38,646 nucleotides of DNA from Deltaproteobacteria bacterium (GCA_013151235.1 JAADIO010000028.1:1-38646), one strand, 5' to 3'; shown: positions 23,720 to 34,000, counted from the first letter of the stretch. Numbers and translations are program-made. Notes: a model not told the origin generated them from the letters alone.

Positions 23720-26569
23720 TCAAGGTACCCACGACCAGACTTCAACCTTAAAGAACCTGATCATCGCAAGCGACATAACCTTCCAAACCGGTTGCGGGCC
23801 GCATTCTATCTTCGCGTAACCCGTCATACCGGACTTAAGCAGACCGTCGCGGTTGTCCAGCAAGACCTGGACCTTTACAACATTACCCGAACTCTTCGGG
23901 GTCACCACGGAATCGATCTGCGTCACTTTCCCGTTGAAGATCTTATCGTAATATGTGAATGTCCTCCCGCGAACCGACGCGTCGGCAGCCGCATAGCCGA
24001 TATCCGGTTCGGGAACTTCGATCTCGGCCAGTACCTGCGAAGTGTTCTCTGCAATTCCGAACGGATCACCCTGCCCCAGATAATGCCCCTTCAGTTGCTT
24101 CAGGTTCATCCCGACCAGCTTGCCGTCGAAGGGCATACGTATAAAGGTCTGCTCCACTCTGGAGTTGTAGTAATCATATTTTTCCCGGTAGCTCTGCAAC
24201 TTTCCCTTTGCAGCCTCTATCTCGTCGGGAGTCGCTCCCGACTTCACCAACGCCAGTTTGGCGCGCAACTCTTCAACCTCCTTCGCATCCACCTCCTTCT
24301 CCTGTCTGGCGTCCTCCAATTCCTCCAGCGAGATCGTCTTTGTAACGTAAAGTCTTTCCATACGGGCCATTTTGTCACTGCTGAATTTGAGTTTGGTTTC
24401 CTGCACATTCAATTCACGCTCGACCAGTTGTAGCTCTTCCGGTCTCGGCTTGCTCATCAGCTCGTGAACAATCGCCTTCTGTTCATCTATCTTGGCCTTG
24501 TAAATCTGTAACTGCGAAGTATAGTCATCATCTGCCAGCTTGGCGACCACCGATCCCTTTTTCAGAAATTCACCGCCATCATAGTAGACATCCCTGATCA
24601 CTCCGGCGACCTCCGAAGTGATTTCCTGGCGCTGACTCGGCAGCACGACAAAACTCCCCGACGGCTCGTAATGGTAGGGCACTATCAGCAACACCAGCAG
24701 GGCGAACGGGGCCGAACGCATCAGATACTTGAAGACACCCCTTTTCTTGTCCGACCTTGCCACATCAATCGCTTCCTTATTGATGGAAACTTTCTTCCAC
24801 CGTTCGAATTGCAGAGACCGCTCATATACCTCGCTGATCTTTCTCGCCTTCGCTGCAAGACGAAAGAGCAACAAGACCACCAAGACTAGCGTTATAAAAA
24901 CCCCGGCGCCTCCGAAGTGGTATTTTACGTAACTGCCAAACATCAGGATAAAAACGACGAATGTCAGTATCATGAATAGCGCAGAGGCCAGTGCATACGC
25001 CACAAGCACATTCCGATCGAGTTTTCCATACCGATTGCCCTTCAGCTTGTTTACAATGGACAGCGCCGCCTTGGAACGCAAATTGTCCTCGTTGAGCCAG
25101 GCGACCATAAGATAATAGCCGCTGCTCTTCACCAGCGGATTGGCCGAGAGGTAGAGTGAAGCTACCGCTATTACCGCCAAAGTGAGGGAAAAGGACGCAA
25201 TCAGCGGGGTGGTCGGTCTTGATACGAACCAGGCCAGTATGCAAAGAGCGATCAGCGAGAAACGCCCCAGAAGAGGCGCTGCGTGAAACCATATACGCTC
25301 CCGCCGGAAAAGCCGCTCCCAGTTCCTTACCCTGACATGGAAGCGGGGATAAAAACCGAAATGAAGCTCTATGAAAAATGAATCTACCGGCAGGTTGTAG
25401 GAATAGGCAACAATGGCGATCAGAAAGGTTGCCAGAAGATTGTCCGTAAACATGCCTATCATGGTGTGGGCAAAGTAGGTAAAATGGACATAACGTATGC
25501 CAATCATGAACCGGGCGAAATCCTCCTTCATCATGTCCGCATGGCGGTAGGCCACAACAAACGCCGTAATAAAGAGGGGCGGAAGCAGGTAGACAACGTG
25601 CCGCAAGGGCCTACAGACCGGCAACACTGCCTTCAGGAAAGGCGCTGGATGGAATAGATGCCATCCCCTTTTTTCCGAACGATCGTCCCCGGTATGCCGG
25701 GGAGCCAGACGGGGATAGGCCTCCTCTATTATCAACCTGTTCAATATCTTCAATGCTCTTTTTTCACGATCCCCCAAGTCCCGTGACGACCTGCTGCGAA
25801 AAGACGAGGTTTCATCCATCAGACGTACGATCTCGTCCGTCAGGTGCAAGGACGGCTTCTTGGACAGGACCTGTTCGGAAAGATCGGGGATCTTAAGTAC
25901 ATCGTTGAGCCATTCAACACTGTTTTCGTGCGCTCCGGCTTCGTGCAGATCATAACCGTCGTTCCGTACGGCTGCACAAAGGTCTACGAGATCGGATGGA
26001 CGCCGGAATTCACGGGAAGTAAAATCAGCTTGGTCGGAGACGAGCCCCTTTATGCGGGTTGACTCCGGGCCGACCCCCTTCTCCTCCTTCTCAGAGGCAG
26101 CGCCGGAATCCCGACCGTCCCCGGCCATACCGACATCGGCCGCGCCGCGTGCAATTGCATCGATATCCCCGGCGTCGTGTGCCTCCGCACGTACCCCGGT
26201 ATCGGATGGACCCGTAAGACGGATAGGCTGATTATCCACCTTACGCCGGTAGGCGGCACACAAAGGGTGAGCCTCGGCATCAAGACCCAGGATCTTCATT
26301 TCGTCCAGAAGGGCAAACAGCTTTTCTAACTCCTCCATAGTGATGCCGTGACCGAACCGGTCCTCGAAGACGGAAGCCAACTTATCAAAGTTATCGCACA
26401 GCGGCATGACTTCGAGAACAAAGAACTGCCACGGCTCCAACTGATAGGTAAGCCCTTTCCAGTTGTCCTGTATCCTGTATTTCCAATCTCCGTCCACTGT
26501 CTCCCTGAAGGCAATCAGGCCCTGCCTCAATAAGGGGGGGAGTGCGACACGCTGAGAATTCGGAATCAA
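23720..26569 (-). CDS. PqqD-like / multi-TM (M50-like) / HlyD adaptor fusion
   Basis: 949-residue three-part protein. Residues ~10-115 resemble a PqqD-like winged-helix domain (GDWKYRIQDNWKGLTYQLEP; ITMEELEKLFALLDEMKILG). Residues ~115-290 are a low-complexity acidic linker. About eight hydrophobic segments fill ~320-635, matching the layout of 'putative peptide zinc metalloprotease' (M50-like) proteins, but no HExxH motif is present. From ~637 there is an HlyD-type membrane-fusion domain: lipoyl half-motifs (EVAGVIRDVYYDGGEFLKKG), a long coiled-coil hairpin (~685-800) and a beta-barrel (FNGKVTQIDSVVTPKSSGNV). Start is TTG at 26569 with AGGAGG eight nt upstream. With the TolC-like protein at 19551 it could form an exporter. 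No separate ABC or RND pump is encoded in the window. Confidence 0.82.
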   Translation of the reverse strand: MIPNSQRVALPPLLRQGLIAFRETVDGDWKYRIQDNWKGLTYQLEPWQFFVLEVMPLCDNFDKLASVFEDRFGHGITMEELEKLFALLDEMKILGLDAEAHPLCAAYRRKVDNQPIRLTGPSDTGVRAEAHDAGDIDAIARGAADVGMAGDGRDSGAASEKEEKGVGPESTRIKGLVSDQADFTSREFRRPSDLVDLCAAVRNDGYDLHEAGAHENSVEWLNDVLKIPDLSEQVLSKKPSLHLTDEIVRLMDETSSFRSRSSRDLGDREKRALKILNRLIIEEAYPRLAPRHTGDDRSEKRGWHLFHPAPFLKAVLPVCRPLRHVVYLLPPLFITAFVVAYRHADMMKEDFARFMIGIRYVHFTYFAHTMIGMFTDNLLATFLIAIVAYSYNLPVDSFFIELHFGFYPRFHVRVRNWERLFRRERIWFHAAPLLGRFSLIALCILAWFVSRPTTPLIASFSLTLAVIAVASLYLSANPLVKSSGYYLMVAWLNEDNLRSKAALSIVNKLKGNRYGKLDRNVLVAYALASALFMILTFVVFILMFGSYVKYHFGGAGVFITLVLVVLLLFRLAAKARKISEVYERSLQFERWKKVSINKEAIDVARSDKKRGVFKYLMRSAPFALLVLLIVPYHYEPSGSFVVLPSQRQEITSEVAGVIRDVYYDGGEFLKKGSVVAKLADDDYTSQLQIYKAKIDEQKAIVHELMSKPRPEELQLVERELNVQETKLKFSSDKMARMERLYVTKTISLEELEDARQEKEVDAKEVEELRAKLALVKSGATPDEIEAAKGKLQSYREKYDYYNSRVEQTFIRMPFDGKLVGMNLKQLKGHYLGQGDPFGIAENTSQVLAEIEVPEPDIGYAAADASVRGRTFTYYDKIFNGKVTQIDSVVTPKSSGNVVKVQVLLDNRDGLLKSGMTGYAKIECGPQPVWKVMSLAMIRFFKVEVWSWVP

Positions 26570-26599
26570 TTAAATAACCTCCTGATAATGGAACGGGAC

Positions 26600-28048
26600 T
26601 TAGAAAAACCCGTCCGGAGCAAAAAATATTTCACACCCTCCGCGCGGATTATGTACATACCGGTCTCCATCCAGGGGGAGAACACGCGGCCCGAAGGGAT
26701 TGGCCGTACCGAGGAAAAGCCCATATGGACTCGAGGACATGGTTCGCAGACCTATGTTATAGGGATTCCCCATGCCGTCTGTGGTTACCGGAACCCAGTT
26801 TTCCCCGTCAATGCTTCTGTAAAGATCAAACCCGGCCTGGTTTTCAAGTATGAACTCTTCGCCTACATTATTTACGATATTTATAAACGCCTCGGGCCAC
26901 GAATCCCTCTTCGCATAGCCAAGGAGACAGCTCCAATCGAAGGTTGAAAGATAGAGCCATCCTTTGTATTCGCACATACGCCAGAAATAGCCGTTGAAAA
27001 AGTTGTCGAAACCCGGCAGATACCCCGAAAGCGGGGTCTTGCGCCCAACCGGGGTAGTGCGCTCCTCGCCGACAATCAATTCCCAATATCCGTCCGGGTA
27101 TATTCGTATCAATTCCGGCGCCGCGGGACCAACCTTGTGCTTTCGGTCTATGCCTCCCCCCTGTATGCCGCTCCCCACGTAGAGCACGCCCTTGAAAGGA
27201 TACATACTCAGTGCGACCTGATTCTTCGGACCGCGGAATGCTCCACGATCCATCACCTTTTCCCACTTGTATGGAGGCTCACCCATTCCGTCGGTACGCC
27301 AGACTTGGTATCCATCCAGATTCAAAGTCCCCGCGTACAGATGGTCGCCCAGCCCGGCCATTTCGAAGACCGTCTGGTTGCCGGGGTCTCCGAACCCACG
27401 TTCACTCACCGGCTGCCAGCCTCCGGAGAGTGGATCACGGCTTTCATAAATAACCGAGTGCCCCGACACATTGGGATTCCCTCCACGTGAACCGGCAGCA
27501 GTGGTAAAAAGACGTCCCCTGAACTCAGTAAGAGACCGTATGGTGGTAACGGGCAGTCCAATCAGTCCCGGTTCGCACACCGCCTCGAAGTGCACCCCGT
27601 CTTCGCTTCGGAGCAGTAGGGGCCCCGGCCCCTTGGCCGGCGACCAAGTGCTGACGTAAAGGGCATCCTCGTACCGCCCCGGATCCCTGTAAGTGATCAT
27701 ACCGCGGTAGCCGAGTTCCCTGGGAATAGGCTTTCCATGGCTGCCTCGTATTATTGGGGATTTGAAGACACGCTCCCACTCGGCCTCGACCGGATCATAA
27801 CGCCATATCTCGGCACCCAGGTCCAGATCGAAGGGATCCTCCGGGCAGGGGACCGGCCAAGGGTCGAGTCCTATAGGCAACCTGGCTTTCATCAAGGGGA
27901 AATTCCCGCGAGTTGTGGCCACATACAGATGGTCCCTGAACCAGGCCATCGAGTGCGCGTAATTGTTCAAACCGTGGCCGAACCCCTCCCTGGCCACAAG
28001 GTGGAAATCTTTACTGCTGAATCCCGGATAAATACCCAGCTTGTTCAT
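26600..28048 (-). CDS. Cytosolic propeller-like protein, function unknown
   Basis: 482 residues from the ATG at 28048, which overlaps the last base of the preceding stop (TAATG), so it is translationally coupled to the hydrolase. No signal peptide. The sequence is beta-rich, with recurring blades such as HSMAWFRDHLYVATTRGNFP, EFRGRLFTTAAGSRGGNPNV, GLGDHLYAGTLNLDGYQVWR, YPFKGVLYVGSGIQGGGIDR and CEYKGWLYLSTFDWSCLLGY. The shared pattern (aromatic, G-x-LY, T/S-G) fits a beta-propeller of six or seven blades. A SIDGENWVPV box near residue 430 is Asp-box-like. No enzymatic motif was recognised. Its position between the hydrolase and the exporter suggests a dedicated, cluster-specific role, for example product binding or an isomerase/lyase-like step. 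Confidence 0.7.
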   Translation of the reverse strand: MNKLGIYPGFSSKDFHLVAREGFGHGLNNYAHSMAWFRDHLYVATTRGNFPLMKARLPIGLDPWPVPCPEDPFDLDLGAEIWRYDPVEAEWERVFKSPIIRGSHGKPIPRELGYRGMITYRDPGRYEDALYVSTWSPAKGPGPLLLRSEDGVHFEAVCEPGLIGLPVTTIRSLTEFRGRLFTTAAGSRGGNPNVSGHSVIYESRDPLSGGWQPVSERGFGDPGNQTVFEMAGLGDHLYAGTLNLDGYQVWRTDGMGEPPYKWEKVMDRGAFRGPKNQVALSMYPFKGVLYVGSGIQGGGIDRKHKVGPAAPELIRIYPDGYWELIVGEERTTPVGRKTPLSGYLPGFDNFFNGYFWRMCEYKGWLYLSTFDWSCLLGYAKRDSWPEAFINIVNNVGEEFILENQAGFDLYRSIDGENWVPVTTDGMGNPYNIGLRTMSSSPYGLFLGTANPFGPRVLPLDGDRYVHNPRGGCEIFFAPDGFF

Positions 28049-29133
28049 TACAAGACCTTTACTGCGAACCGATCCCGCAATAGCACGCTTGTCGCGATAT
28101 ACGCCTGAAGCCCCTCTCTCGCGAACTTGAAATGGGGGAAAGGTCCCCTGGGAACCGACTCCCTGGTATGGAAAAACCAACCATCCCCTTCACGGAAAAA
28201 GCGGTCGCTGCGGAAGTGCCTTCGTCTTGGTTCACCGTCACGATGTGGCTTCTCGCTCTGAATCGAACCATCCCAGAACTGTCTGCACACCCTGATGAAA
28301 TCGGACGGGTGCGTCACCGGAAAAAAGTGCCCTGCGTTGCGTATCCGCCTGAAGAACGCCCCGGGCCATACCCTAAGAAGATACTCACCAGTCATCATCG
28401 CCTGCGAACGTTCTCCGTATACTGCCATGATCGGTATATCAAACTTTTCAAATCGCTGTATGGATAAACCGTCATCAACCATCAACTCTTCCGCCGCCCT
28501 CGTAGTATCCATCAACCGTAACCACTGCCTTGCGGCCCTGAGGCTGTTCCTGCCCAGAACAAAGGGACCAACCAGTTTCTTTAATTCATCCGGGATCTTC
28601 CCTCCTCCCAGGCGAAGCTGCGCTATCTTCGTCAGCAATCGATAGCCGAAGAAGGGGTCACGGATATCTATCTCAAGGTTGTTACGATCGAAGATCTCCT
28701 GCACCTTTTCTCCGAACTCCCATTTCGTTATCCCCGCAAGCCCGCGCACAGCCGAAATATGGGTGTCGAGAAGGAGCAGGCTTTCGAATTTACGCGGCTC
28801 CATGCAGGCGAGATGAAGGGCTACTGTTCCACCAAAACTGTGGGCCACAAAATGCGCTCGATCGATCTTCAGATGATCCAGAAGCTGGCGCAGGTCCATC
28901 GCCATATTGTGTGCCGAATAACCTCCCGGAGGCATACCGGAACGTCCGTGTCCCCTCAGGTCGTACAACGTAATCCTGAACCGTTCGGCGAACTCCGGGA
29001 CGTGATGATAGTACCAGAAGGCCATACTGGCGGCCAAACCGTGTACCATAACCAGGTCCTCACGATCCGCTCCCGGCCCGCTGCCCAACTGCATGTAATT
29101 GATTTTGGTGCCGTTTATCTTTACCGTGGGCAT
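28048..29133 (-). CDS. Alpha/beta-hydrolase with DUF6316-like C-terminal domain
   Basis: 361 residues. The first ~285 are a classical alpha/beta-hydrolase: MVHGLAASMAFWYYH (oxyanion loop), YDLRGHGRSGMP, the nucleophile elbow VAHSFGGTVA (S99) and the C-terminal His in NAGHFFPVTHP. The remaining ~70 residues contain RRRHFRSDRFFREGDGWFFH then TRE and GPF, a pattern I recognise from the small DUF6316 family, here fused as a tail. GGAG lies six nt before the ATG, which begins three bases after the phosphodiesterase stop. In a PKS cluster such a hydrolase may release or edit the acyl chain as a stand-alone thioesterase; this role is inference. Confidence 0.82.
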   Translation of the reverse strand: MPTVKINGTKINYMQLGSGPGADREDLVMVHGLAASMAFWYYHHVPEFAERFRITLYDLRGHGRSGMPPGGYSAHNMAMDLRQLLDHLKIDRAHFVAHSFGGTVALHLACMEPRKFESLLLLDTHISAVRGLAGITKWEFGEKVQEIFDRNNLEIDIRDPFFGYRLLTKIAQLRLGGGKIPDELKKLVGPFVLGRNSLRAARQWLRLMDTTRAAEELMVDDGLSIQRFEKFDIPIMAVYGERSQAMMTGEYLLRVWPGAFFRRIRNAGHFFPVTHPSDFIRVCRQFWDGSIQSEKPHRDGEPRRRHFRSDRFFREGDGWFFHTRESVPRGPFPHFKFAREGLQAYIATSVLLRDRFAVKVL

Positions 29134-29136
29134 ATG

Positions 29137-30735
29137 CTACTCCAGATATCCAAGCAATTTCAGTTGTGCCTTAATGGCGTCCTCTTCCTCACGAGACATC
29201 TCTTCTCCATCGGCCGCCCGGTTGTCCTCAGTCAGGCTCGCCCCACCGATTAGAACCGGATTATGCGCAAGGTGTTCCGGCGAAAATATCCCCTCCGGAA
29301 TCTCTCCCTCGAAGTCCTCGGGCACGGCTATTCCCAAACTGTAGAGAAGGATCGATGCCACATCCATGATCCGCATGGACTGTGGTCCCGCCCCATTTAC
29401 GATGCCGGGCCCCATGGCGAAGAAAACACCCTCCGGATGATGTGTTCCCGCGATCTCCGGACGTTCTTCCACAAACGGTTTCTTGTTCTTTATGGAGACG
29501 AATCCGCAATCACGCAGGGTCAGCAACAAGTCGGGCGCGTCCTCCATGGCCGCCCCGGCAAAGACATCTTCCCGATTGTAAATACCGCTCAATATCCGCT
29601 CATCCGTGGCCGGATCCCTGAGTTCCTCGAGATCACGTATAAGCTGCTCCCGGAACGTTTCGTAATCCTCCGGCCTGATACCGGTGCCATCTTCCCCGTC
29701 CGACACCCGAATATAAATGCCGTTGCTGGAAGGTGTGCGACAGTACGCGGTCGTGCGGGACCAATCGAGATTCGCAAACATGCTCTGCTCACGCCGAAAC
29801 GCCTCTTCCGTCCGTTCCGTCTCCTTCCAGTGCAGGTAGCCCTTCTCGTGCAGGTAGGCATTGATCCTGACCACTTCGTAGGTAGAGGTAAAGCCATGAT
29901 CCGAGGCAAGGAAGACCTGGACCTCCGGCCCAGCCTGCGTTACCAGCTGTTCCAGGAACTGATCAAGCTGCCGGAAATAGTCCATGCAGAGCCCGTGCAT
30001 CCTTCGATGATATACATCTGCCTCACCGTCCACCCGGTCAGGATCGATAAAGGCCCAGGCCTGGTGCTGAAGCTTGTCGACTCCGTCAAACATCACCGCG
30101 AGCAAATCCGGGTCTTCGTGTTGAAGTATATATTCCGCAATCATGAACCACTGTTTTTCTCTCGGCAGATGATAGCGGACCCACCTCTCCCGATCTTCAT
30201 CCGAAAGCAACTGGATAGCCTGCTTCTCGTTCTCGAAGTCCCAGGCCAGCTCCCTCGGGTTGAAACCCGGCAACCCTTTGAGGCGCTCGTAAAACTCCCC
30301 GGGACGTGTATTCCTGCGCAGATGTCGCCAAGGGACGAACCCAGGTACGATAAAACCGTTCAGATTCTCAGGGGGCGGCGCCGTGAACGGAAAGTTCAGC
30401 GCCGCCACCGACCTCCCGCATCGACTAGCAATCGACCATATGGTCTCGGTCCGTATATCCCTCGCGTCATACAGGGTAAAGAAGACATCGTCCATCCGCT
30501 CTTCCGCACGGATGAAATCGAATACCCCGTGATGCCCGGGACTCCTCCCGGTCATCAACGAAACCCAAGCCGGAGGCGTAAGCGGGTTGGGTGTGGAAAG
30601 AAGCTTGCACCGCGTCCCTTCCCTGTAGATCCCGGACAGAAAAGGCATAACAACGCCTTCTCTCCCGTCATGACTGGCCAGCTTGTCTAAAACAGTGAAT
30701 GTGGCTCCATCCAGTCCGATAAACAATGTTCGCAT
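29137..30735 (-). CDS. Type I phosphodiesterase / alkaline-phosphatase superfamily enzyme
   Basis: 532-residue cytosolic metalloenzyme. All elements of the two-metal alkaline-phosphatase-superfamily site are visible: Asp in IGLDGATF (D9), nucleophile Thr in PLTPPAWVSLMTG (T53), DGVDKLQHQ (D217/D220/H224), SDHGF (D279/H280) and the late His in AGTHHPEGVF. It lacks a signal peptide, so it acts in the cytoplasm. Related enzymes hydrolyse nucleotide phosphodiesters, phospholipid head groups or sulfate esters, or transfer phospho-groups. AAGGA precedes the ATG by 7 nt. It sits 12 nt after the ACP gene and 3 nt before the hydrolase gene, so it belongs to the PKS transcript. It might remove or transfer a phospho- or sulfo-group during head-group assembly. 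Confidence 0.85.
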   Translation of the reverse strand: MRTLFIGLDGATFTVLDKLASHDGREGVVMPFLSGIYREGTRCKLLSTPNPLTPPAWVSLMTGRSPGHHGVFDFIRAEERMDDVFFTLYDARDIRTETIWSIASRCGRSVAALNFPFTAPPPENLNGFIVPGFVPWRHLRRNTRPGEFYERLKGLPGFNPRELAWDFENEKQAIQLLSDEDRERWVRYHLPREKQWFMIAEYILQHEDPDLLAVMFDGVDKLQHQAWAFIDPDRVDGEADVYHRRMHGLCMDYFRQLDQFLEQLVTQAGPEVQVFLASDHGFTSTYEVVRINAYLHEKGYLHWKETERTEEAFRREQSMFANLDWSRTTAYCRTPSSNGIYIRVSDGEDGTGIRPEDYETFREQLIRDLEELRDPATDERILSGIYNREDVFAGAAMEDAPDLLLTLRDCGFVSIKNKKPFVEERPEIAGTHHPEGVFFAMGPGIVNGAGPQSMRIMDVASILLYSLGIAVPEDFEGEIPEGIFSPEHLAHNPVLIGGASLTEDNRAADGEEMSREEEDAIKAQLKLLGYLE

Positions 30736-30747
30736 TGGTCCATCCTT

Positions 30748-31032
30748 TCAGATACCCTTGTCCACCAGGAATGAGGCAACCCGGCCGACAGATAGATCGG
30801 ACACATAACTGCCGTCCTTCATAAGGAGGTCCTGGAATCCAAACTTGCGCTTGAAATGCTCTTCAATGGCCACGCACAACTGTATGATATCGACTGAGGC
30901 GAAATCCAGGTCCTTCACAAGTAGAGTCTTCCCCGTGACAGTATCTTCCAGGTCCAGCCCCCAGTCCTGTATCAGGTCCATAACAATCTCTATGACCACC
31001 TTCTCAGCATCCGACTTCCGATTTACAGGCAT
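30748..31032 (-). CDS. Stand-alone acyl carrier protein
   Basis: 94-residue ACP. The phosphopantetheine-attachment region is DLDFASVDIIQLCVAIEEHF with the modifiable Ser at residue 46, set in the usual four-helix layout (VVIEIVMDLIQDWGL as helix I; VGRVASFLVDKGI as helix IV). The motif has F-A-S rather than the common D-S-L. GGAG lies seven nt before the ATG. The gene begins 18 nt after the end of the KS-AT-DH-PPTase gene, and that synthase has no ACP of its own. The ACP may carry its chain, or act as acceptor for release, with activation by the PPTase fused to the neighbouring synthase. Confidence 0.9.
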   Translation of the reverse strand: MPVNRKSDAEKVVIEIVMDLIQDWGLDLEDTVTGKTLLVKDLDFASVDIIQLCVAIEEHFKRKFGFQDLLMKDGSYVSDLSVGRVASFLVDKGI

Positions 31033-31050
31033 CCCTTAACTCCCACTCTC

Positions 31051-34000
31051 TTAATTCTGATGATCCGCAGCAATCGCGATAATACTTCGGTCCACCTCTT
31101 CCAGGCGTACCCCCACCACAGTGCCGTTCCGCGCCACAAGCGCAAGACCCCAACCGTTATCCGTGAATGATACCTCGAAGTCCTCCGGTCTTCCTTGCAG
31201 TCCCGACCCGAGATATTTCGCCGCCGCCTCCTTTGCACACCATATTCGTATAACCTTTTCACGCATCTCTTTCGAGCTGTGTCCAAGCGATTCACGCTCC
31301 TGCGGCGTCATGGCCGATTCCAGCAAATCGGTGCGCACCGCCCGTTCCAAGGACTCCACATCCACACCAACACCCAGCCCCGGCTCCGCCACCGCCGCTA
31401 CGCACAAGCCATGATCATGGCTGAGAGATACCGGCGGAGCAGGCGATACAACATCGCGCCATATGCCGTCCACGAACGGAGCGCCAGCGTCCTCGTGCCT
31501 GACCCTTATATCCGCCGGAAACAACAGCTTACCGCTCTTTTCGTAAACCCAATGGCGCACCGCCTCCTTTATGCATGCACGCCCCAGCAACCATTGGATC
31601 CGATACGAAAGCCCCCCCTCGAGGAGACGCCACTCCCTGCGCTCCTCCTCACCCAGGACGGCGCACGCCAATATCCTAAGGAAGATCCCGCTCGATTGAC
31701 GGCAGAAGTCCTCAGCCAAGTGAGGCAGGATCCAAACCAGGACCCCGGGAGCCCCGAGCATCTCCTTCACGCTGCCGAGACACCCTTTATGCGGGTTCAT
31801 CCGCACATTGAAGAACCGCTCCGGGACCGGATAAAAAACGTTAATAAGGTTTTCGACCTTGAGGATCGTTCTCCCCACACTGTCCACACACTCGAAATCC
31901 CATCTCTTGGGAGCATCTACATCACCGGGCAACAATCCCAACGGTTTGTGGCGGCCCTTCATCTTCAACCCCGACTGATCCTTGGGATGTGGTTGCCGGA
32001 TTTCGATACGCCCTATGGTTGCGGGGAAACAATTGAAACTCGTGCCAATCTTATGTGCTATCCAGTAAGCGGACAACTGCCCCACGGCATCGAGCAATAC
32101 CGGATTCAAGACCATTTCCGCGGTTTCATCGTCACGGAAAAATCCTCGCAGGGAAACAGGGGAGAGAAACGCATCCATTCCCTCTTCGTTCCACCCTTCG
32201 ATTTCCTGAATGCTCCGGAAGACGGGTCCGTGAAACATTCCTACACGGTAAAGGTCCCTTCCATCCCACCGCGGAGGGTGTACACTCTCCAGCTCCGCCA
32301 GCATCCCGGATATCTCCACATCTCCCCAGAGGAAATCGGCCGAAACAGCCTTCTTCCCCTCAATCAATGCAACGGCATGACATCTGTCGGGATCTCCCGG
32401 AGACGATTCGACCTGTATGGTAAGAACTGCTTTTCCTTCGTCCAATGCAATCCAATCGAATGCCCTGACATTTTCGATCGCAGAAACGGCCCGGTCTCCC
32501 CGAAACAGGACGGCCGCCTCGGCCAGGATCTCAAGTGTCACCATCAGCGGGACACAGGCCAGACCTGTAAGACAGGGATCAAAATCCGATACCGGTCCGG
32601 AGAGGACGTGATCCCGCAGAAAATTGTTCTCCGCAACGGACAGGGCGCACTCGGCAACCAGGTGTTCATCATCACATTCAACTATGGAATCGATAAACGG
32701 CGTATATAAATCCTCTGCAGAGGGGGCATGCCTGCCGGCATCATCCGGAAAGGCGTACCGTTCAACGATCCTTTGCTGCTGATCCAGGAAATCAGACATC
32801 AGGTCGAAGTGCCTCTTCATAACCCCGTCCAGGTCGTCCGCCTCATCGCCGGGAAGCATGTGATACCGTTCCGACGACGAGGCCCGCGGTACGGCGCAAA
32901 CAGTCCCCGGCAATCGTGACTCGGCACCCGACTCAACAATACTTTCCAGCTCATCCTTGTCATCTTTATCCAGGTGGATCACAGGCATGGTATTGTCCAA
33001 GCGCATGGTAGGCCGGCAAACCGCTGCAGCCCCCCCTATTTCAGCGATCCGGACATCGCGCGAAACGAACATACGCTCCAGCTTCACCCCCATGTCGTTT
33101 ACATAAAGAGTGCCGAGAGAGACAAGGAACTGTTCCAGACAGTTCTTCCGTTTCAGGTTCGTGGCCAGGGCCATGTACTCACGACCGGCCAGTATATCCT
33201 TGACGAAGGAGGCCAGGTTGCCTGACGGACCTACTTCCAGGAAGTACCGCACCCCCTCTTCGTACATCTTCAGTACGGTCTCGCGGAAACGGACCTTACT
33301 GGCCCATTGTCCGGCCGCAAGGGAGCGTACCCCTTCAGGATCGTCCGGAAAACAATCCACCGACACACAGGAATAGAGTGGTGTACGCGGGGCTCCCAAC
33401 CCTATCTTTTCGTAATAGGCAAGAAAGGCCCGACTGACCGCTGCGAATTGCGGCGTATGATATCCACGGTCGAACGGGAGGAGGGCGCAGAGCCCTCCCT
33501 TGGCGGTCAACCCCTTCCTGAGACGCTCGATACTCTCCGGCGGACCGAAAAGAACGAGCTGATTACGGCAATTCTCCATCGCCACGACCACCTCTTCGCC
33601 GAAAGGAACCATCTCTTTTTCTATCTCGGATCGCTCCAGAGCGCCCACAGTCATCAGGGCGCCTTTTGCAATACTCCCCTCCTCCAAAACTCTGAGATAG
33701 ACCTGGTTCAACTCACGCACGAAGTCAGCCAATTGCGAGCGGTCATCATACCGAATCGCCCCGGAGGCAACCAGCGCGGAAGACTCACCGGTGCTGTGCC
33801 CAACCATCACGTCCGGCACGACCCCGAAACGATCCAGGATCGCGTACATGGCCTGGCCTGCGACAAAAACCGATTCGGAACCTATATCCATCGTGTATAG
33901 CAACTCCTCCAGTTTCGCACGCCGTTCTTCGGTAAGTTCCGACGCCGGGGGGAGGAGGATATCGGTGCGGGTCTCCCCCTGCGTCTCGTTGTAGAGTCCT

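Noticed and set aside
29263-30690. Plus-strand ORF of 475 codons opposite the phosphodiesterase
   Set aside because: Shadow of a gene with a complete metal site; the product is Arg/Pro-rich without recognisable features.
31195-32709. Long plus-strand ORF of 504 codons opposite the KS-AT-DH-PPTase gene
   Set aside because: Antisense to a well-supported PPTase/DH coding region; no domain or ribosome site.
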